Under the pieces are notes generated by a model. That model was not told where the DNA came from and made no database searches. It saw nothing but the letters and a program-made list of their open reading frames with translations. The position numbers were made by a program, and so were the translations under genes. A stretch of DNA of 64,000 bases from Gymnogyps californianus (lineage: Eukaryota > Chordata > Aves > Accipitriformes > Cathartidae). The stretch spans positions 62,001 to 126,000 of the forward strand of contig NW_026114279.1 of NCBI RefSeq assembly GCF_018139145.2, written 5' to 3'. Of the stretch, positions 62,001 through 64,000 are shown piece after piece; the stretch's first letter is position 1, and each line of letters begins with the position of its first letter.

Positions 62001-64000
62001 TCTTTTTTTTTTTGGGGGGTGGGGTGGGGGTGTGTGTCTAGATCTCTAATCTTTGGTTAGCTGATTTCTCAAGGAAACACTAGCATTCAGCAATATGCTT
62101 TACATTCAAGCTACATAATGCTTATGCATATTCTCATTCCACCTTACACACCGGAAAGGAACACAAGCGTACATCCAAAAAAATCTTTACATTTGAATAT
62201 CTTGATGTATAATGAGTTTAACTCTGACTGTACAAGATTCTTCCTTCAAAAAAGTTTACAGTGGTAACATCAGCATAGTATCTTGCCATTTTTTATAGGT
62301 ATCTATAGTCACACGCATAAAATACCCTTCTCCAGTCTTACAAATGAACATTTAATTCATGTTTATACTTTAAACAAGTGCAACTCAAAGGGTGAAGCAA
62401 ATTGTGTCTGTCCAAGGACTGACTCCCATGTGTGAAGTAGTTACAGTAAGCACCATCCCATCTTCTGCCCCATCCCTTTGTAAGATATGACTGCTCATGA
62501 AGCTGAGGAAGCAGAAACAAAAACGTGCTCATGCTAGAGTCCATAAAGTTCACAATCCAGAGCACTAGTGGAGACCCAGCTCCATCTGGATTTAAGCTAA
62601 TACATCAGGCTGCTCTGGAACACTGGAGACTGAGGCACACGTTCCCTTCTGACTCCTAGTTGCAGCAATGTTCACCTCTGGCAAATACACAGGCAAAACA
62701 ACCAGAAGCAGTAGTGGCCTAAACCACCACAGGTTCTCCAGAGCTTATCTGTGAAAGTCATGACTCAGAGGCAAGTTCCATATAAGCTTCAGAACTGATC
62801 AACACATTCTGTGGGCTACTCTCATCTACCCCATCTGGCTGGGGGGCCAGGAAGCCCCAGAATCCCACCCCACATCTGATATACTCCAATACTCCCTCTA
62901 AACTAGCGGTTGCAAAACATCAGCTCAGTGCCAGCTGGAGACTCCCCCATGGCAACAGAACACACAGGTGGTCAGATCTGGTGGCTTTCCAGGACTTCTC
63001 ACCCTTCACATCTGCAGTAGGGATATACCAAGTCACAGAATCTGCCTTTTGTTTCTCGCTCAAGGTAAGCATGCCTCTTTTACACAGCACCTACAATTTA
63101 AAACAAGCAGTTTCCTTCAAAGCGCAGAAGTATTTTCAAACTGCAGAAAGAGCTGCAAATTTGATTTGGAGAAAAAAAAAACCCAACAGACTGTAAGTAG
63201 GGTGCTTTGTTTCAGAAGGGGAGAAGCAGTATTTATGTGTGGTATTAGAACAGAGACACAGCTTTGACTAGCTACAACCACAAGAAAAATATATGGTTTC
63301 TTTGGATACTGATATTTGTCCATGCTTTGTAGTTATTACTGCACGCTACAAGACCAGAATCGTTTTGGTGTATTTCTCATTTTCATTTTAAATTTCTTTG
63401 CAGTATCAGTATTCAGAAATTGTAACTTTCACAGCACATTTTAAACACATAATTATATTCCTAATGGAGACAGTAGACTAAAAATATATTTGCAAATTTC
63501 TAGCATAATTTTTTTTTTAGTATCCTGATCCATAGTTTTACTTTGGTTTTATAGTAAGCATGTATAAAATATTCTTTTTATTTTATTAGTAACCCTAGAA
63601 TATTTGTCCATACTCCAAAGGCAAGATAACCAACAAAGAAATCTATGTTGAAACAGGGTAAAAAAAAATGCTATTCCTACAGTAGTATTCTAGAAACACA
63701 GGAACCTGCAAGTGATTTACCACTTTCACAGGACACAAGATGAAACCTTGCATTTAGTACAAATTCATCAGATTTTTCAGCTTATGGTATTGTACACTTT
63801 TGCTTTAATAATTTAAACCATTAATATTTGTATAGTACTCTGAAGGCATTTACACAGTTCAAACACTACAAATATAAATGTTTGAATTATTATTACAAAG
63901 AAGTCAAAATTACTGATTCTTACAGTTGTTTTCTTTAAATTACATGCTACACAAAACTTAAAATACTACAGCATATGAGCTTTAAGCAAATATAATTAGC
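59075..64000. other. TENT2 intron, right edge
   Basis: Besides the 702-bp LTR there is a G-rich stretch at 62014-62030 and several homopolymers. No further TENT2 exon was recognised, although a short one could be missed. Confidence 0.55.
59223..59924 (+). mobile_element. 702-bp solo LTR with 5-bp duplication
   Basis: It starts TGTGAGGGACTGAAAG and ends GGTCTGGGTCGTAACA with a perfect duplication GTACT (59218-59222 and 59925-59929). CTATAAAAG lies near 59600 and AATAAA near 59819, in the right order for the plus strand. Its sequence is unlike the other LTRs of the window and CpG-rich towards the end. It is antisense to TENT2, upstream of the exon at 59074. Confidence 0.87.

Noticed and set aside
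62014..62030. G-rich run as a G-quadruplex
   Set aside because: Only three separated G tracts are present after a T run; it is more likely simple-sequence drift.

Overview
The window is vertebrate nuclear DNA, almost certainly from a bird. The signs are a CR1 LINE, several families of avian-type LTR elements, and two neighbouring genes, CMYA5 and TENT2 (PAPD4/GLD2), in the order expected of the conserved HOMER1-TENT2-CMYA5-MTX3 block. That block lies on chromosome Z in chicken, so Z linkage is likely but is inferred from synteny, not read here. Both genes run on the minus strand.

Positions 1-28,433 hold the 5' nine-tenths or so of CMYA5 (cardiomyopathy-associated protein 5, myospryn). Seven coding exons can be placed with matching splice sites and reading phases: exon 1 (28,433-28,291), a giant exon 2 of 10.7 kb (23,027-12,283), and a TRIM-like run of a 96-nt, a 234-nt and a 23-nt exon, then a 122-nt and a 154-nt exon that begins the first fibronectin III domain. 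The second FN3 part and the SPRY domain lie off the left edge. About 5.7 kb of exon 2 is a degenerate 66-nt (22-residue) tandem array. Exon 2 is split into two frames only by a run of ten T/A at 21,412-21,421. Intron 1 also carries a minus-strand open exon with its own acceptor, stop and AATAAA (26,238 to about 25,855). It encodes a cysteine-rich tail reminiscent of the IL-9/IL-7 cytokine group and may belong to an unrecognised gene.

Positions 28,434-34,199 are intergenic, with one solo LTR. Positions 34,200-59,074 hold the last four coding exons of TENT2, the cytoplasmic poly(A) polymerase. Its introns have been heavily invaded. They hold a 342-bp class II-type LTR (6-bp duplication), a 1,262-bp LTR and, only 8 bp further on, a complete 6.8-kb ERVL-type provirus (5-bp duplication). 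They also hold another solo LTR of the provirus family, and a 5'-truncated CR1 with a solo LTR nested in it. A 702-bp LTR lies upstream of the first visible TENT2 exon. The proviral LTR family occurs six times in the window (counting both LTRs of the provirus).

No tRNA, rRNA, CRISPR array or bacterial-type feature was seen. Apart from the two genes, the candidate exon and the transposons, the sequence looks like ordinary AT-rich intronic or intergenic DNA.
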